Source: Strix aluco
Taxonomy: Eukaryota > Chordata > Aves > Strigiformes > Strigidae
DNA length: 64,000 bases
Assembly: GCF_031877795.1 (NCBI RefSeq)
Contig: NC_133932.1
Location: forward strand, 21,206,180-21,270,179
Direction: 5' to 3'
Part shown: in pieces, positions 61,526-64,000 of the stretch
Layout: every line of letters starts with the position of its first letter
How positions within the stretch are numbered: the stretch's first letter is position 1
Program-made: the position numbers and the translations under genes
The notes under the pieces: generated by a model
The model's database searches: none
Seen by the model: the letters and a program-made list of their open reading frames with translations, nothing else
What the model was told of the DNA's origin: nothing

Positions 61526-63576
61526 AAGGTTTGTAAACTCCTTTTAAGTTTTCTCTGGATTTAAGTTGCTTAGAGTTTGTTTGCTTACTCCCTTCCCCCT
61601 ACCTCCCTGCCATTTAATAGAAAACCAAGGATAAAATGTTAAGTCTCTCCTCTCTTATTAAAATACCCCAAAACAAGTACAGAACAGAACGGAGAGAAAT
61701 AACCCCAGTGACCATTAGCCAAAACTCACAAGTAGTATGTGCATATCTGAAATAGTTGGTGCACTCGCATAGGAAATCGCTGGATATTTTACACCTCTTG
61801 CAGCGGTTTAGTAACTGGCTGTGGAAGCTCATTCCCCACTTGAGAAAGTCATGAATTATACAGTTTTTACATCTGTTGAGCATGTTGTGCTTCTCAATCA
61901 TCCAACTATACTGAGCCCTAAGTTTTCAGCCTTCACAATGAGATCACTGTTTTCAAGCACGTTCTAGTGGCATTTTGTCAAGCCATGTGTGTTTTCAGGA
62001 TGGGGGCAGGGAGGGAGGAACAAAAGTATGCTGCCATTTCACAGGATTACAATCTACTTTTCAGCCTACATAAAACTGCAACTGACCCATCAACAAGAAA
62101 TATTCTTTGTTTACTACTTCTTCTCCCCCTTGAAATGGTCTGACTGTTGTTAGGAAGAAGAGCGTAAAAGGGAGGAATATATGTTTCTTACTTTGGATTT
62201 CAATACCCTGTAAATAACAAAACAAAGCCACAAAACTTCAGTTATCCCTAATCCTCCTCTTAATGTATTTATTTTACTGTGCAAAGACTCATTTTTGCTT
62301 CAGCTGCCTGGTGTTTTTAGTGAAACTCTGCTAGTAAACAAGGGCTGACCATATGAACCCTATCACAGAGATAAAGGGAGATACAGTATTTTAATTTACT
62401 TAGGCACAGGCATAAGGAAATTGCATACAGTAATTAACAGATTTTAAATCAAAGTACTCCAGGTTCATAATAGCAGGAGGTGGATTCCATAGAACTAAGA
62501 ACAAACAACTTGGGAAGAGGCAAAGAGGGAAAATCTTTGTAGAAATTATCCATGGATAATCTGCTGCAGTGGAGATAAACACAGAAATTAATACGTTTAT
62601 CTTGAGTCACCCAGGACTCCCTGAGATCCCTCCAGGCTGAACAATTCACAGGCAGATAATAATTCCTTTCACTGAATGGGTTTGATCATTGCTATACAAA
62701 GATTTAGTTTCTTTCTGGACATGGACACTCATCACCTAAACAACAGTCAGCCATGGTAATACTTCCATGGGCCAAAATTCAGATACAGAGAACACAAAAG
62801 CAATATGTGTGATGAACGTTGACTACTTGATGCATAGGGGCAGTTTAAGGTCTTATGCATCTTTTTTACTAACTTTTTGGTTTTGGACTAAAATCCACTT
62901 TCTTGTCCAGTTTACATCATTTGAAAAAGAATTATGGGCATTCCCATCTAAATAGATAACAAACACGGCATTGATGGAAAGACACTGAAAATTATAGCCT
63001 CATGTAAAATAAGCTGGACTAGCAGTTGGATCAAGAATGTTTCTGTATTCTTGCTGAGAAATAAAGCATACAGAGAAAGTCCCTCTAAAGGCAAAACTCT
63101 TCTAAAGCGGTTAGACCCTCAGTGCTTAATTCAGGTAGTCTAAGTGACTGTAATTCATATGTTTTCCCAGTCCTGTCAGTGTGTAGGGCCAGCTGGACCC
63201 AGCTGGGCTGTGGGTATGTGAGGAGTGAAAAGCTACACCGCTCCCTTCTGTGTCCTGGGACAGATGTCAGACCTGGCTGCAGCATTTGCTTTCCCCACTG
63301 CCGTGCAGAGGAACAGGCGAGAAGAAAGCAGCCCCTTCCTGAAGTGCCCAGATTGGCTGCGGCTGCTGCTTTGTGTCTGTGTTGACATGCCCAGGGAAGA
63401 GTCTTGGCTCAAGGACTAATCTTGACAGGGAGTTCTAGCTTAAGTTAGGCTGATCAGGGTTCACAGCCACCAGCTAAACCTGGCCAATTTCAGCAGTTTT
63501 CTCCATTAAACTCAGGATAAGCCATGCTATGTGTGGACTGGAGAAAGTGATCTCTTAGCCTATGTTTATAATACAC

Positions 63577-63667
63577 TTATTTTTCTTTTTTAATATTTTT
63601 TCTTTTTTCTATTCTTTTCCCTCTCTTCTCTTTTTCCCTCTCAGTCTCTTTTTTTTTTTTTTTTTTT
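63577..63667. repeat. Polypyrimidine tract ending in a poly-T run
   Basis: About 90 nt almost wholly T and C, ending in a T run of roughly 20 nt and then GGCTTGCTAG. It resembles an extended splice-acceptor tract, but no exon follows that I can support. Confidence -1.
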
Positions 63668-64000
63668 GGCTTGCTAGCACATTCTAGCTATGCTCAGCAA
63701 CATCTCAGTGAAATTTTTAAGAGGATCAAAGACGAGTTGTCTTTACCCTGCTCTGGGATGTGATTATAGCACTTCTGGGGGTAATCAACACCGTATAGCC
63801 GACAACCCCCTTCAGCAGGCTGGGCAGCAGGTTTTGTCACTGAAACTGCCAGCCCAAAGAAGGGGCTCTGAGTTGCACAGCTCAGATATGGCCCCCACAT
63901 GGGGTTGGCTCTAACAGCAGGGCACCCCGATACACATAGGGTGCTACTAACCATGTTGTTGATCCATGACTGCCTAAAATGTTCTCTGCCTAGAGAGTGA

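Larger units (their letters stand above)
39901..64000. other. Gene-poor flank, no confident gene
   Basis: AT-rich intergenic sequence containing one minus-strand CR1 copy, a possible older relic, a CpG-rich patch at 45355-45540 and simple repeats. Open frames here stay at or below about 143 codons, without recognisable families. No RNA gene was recognised. Confidence -1.

Noticed and set aside
63577..63680. Possible splice acceptor after the long polypyrimidine tract
   Set aside because: The sequence after TTGCTAG has no sustained coding character or donor nearby, so it is treated as low complexity.

Overview
The window looks like a piece of a vertebrate, most probably avian, chromosome. Three things point that way. 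Coding sequence is sparse, with long introns. There are two recognisable CR1-type LINE 3' ends of the kind that dominates bird (and other sauropsid) genomes, one on each strand, and almost no other interspersed repeats. The one clear gene encodes a vertebrate-specific Vestigial-like protein. I cannot name the species from sequence alone.

The gene is VGLL3 (vestigial-like family member 3), a TEAD transcription-factor cofactor, on the + strand. Four coding exons can be joined in frame with canonical GT/AG sites: 1277-1381, 10619-10874, 15949-16449 and 22976-23019. Together they give 906 nt, which is 301 residues plus a TGA stop. Exon 2 carries the TDU (Tondu) TEAD-binding motif, exon 3 carries a Pro- and His-rich body, and exon 4 adds only a 13-residue tail. 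A GC-rich CpG-island promoter surrounds exon 1. It has a candidate TATA box at 1077, a G-run cluster, a long pure-purine tract just before the start codon, and an upstream ORF whose stop overlaps the start codon (ATGA).

Layout: 1-600 is upstream sequence with simple repeats; about 690-1420 is the CpG-island promoter and exon 1; 1382-22975 holds the three introns (9.2, 5.1 and 6.5 kb); from 23020 comes the 3' UTR, with a cluster of three AATAAA hexamers at 25908-26030 as one plausible end. From about 26 kb to 64 kb I find no confident gene. This is consistent with the gene-poor flank that, from memory, lies downstream of VGLL3 toward CADM2 in other vertebrates. That flank holds a TAATTA-rich block (39530-39900) that looks like a regulatory element, a CpG-rich patch (45355-45540), a minus-strand CR1 copy and three weak exon-like segments.

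Most unusual feature: a perfect 37-bp inverted repeat with a 2-bp centre (1488-1563), 106 bp after the exon 1 splice donor. It is either a genuine near-spacerless palindrome beside the promoter or an assembly fold-back artefact. No operons, CRISPR arrays, rRNA or tRNA genes were seen.
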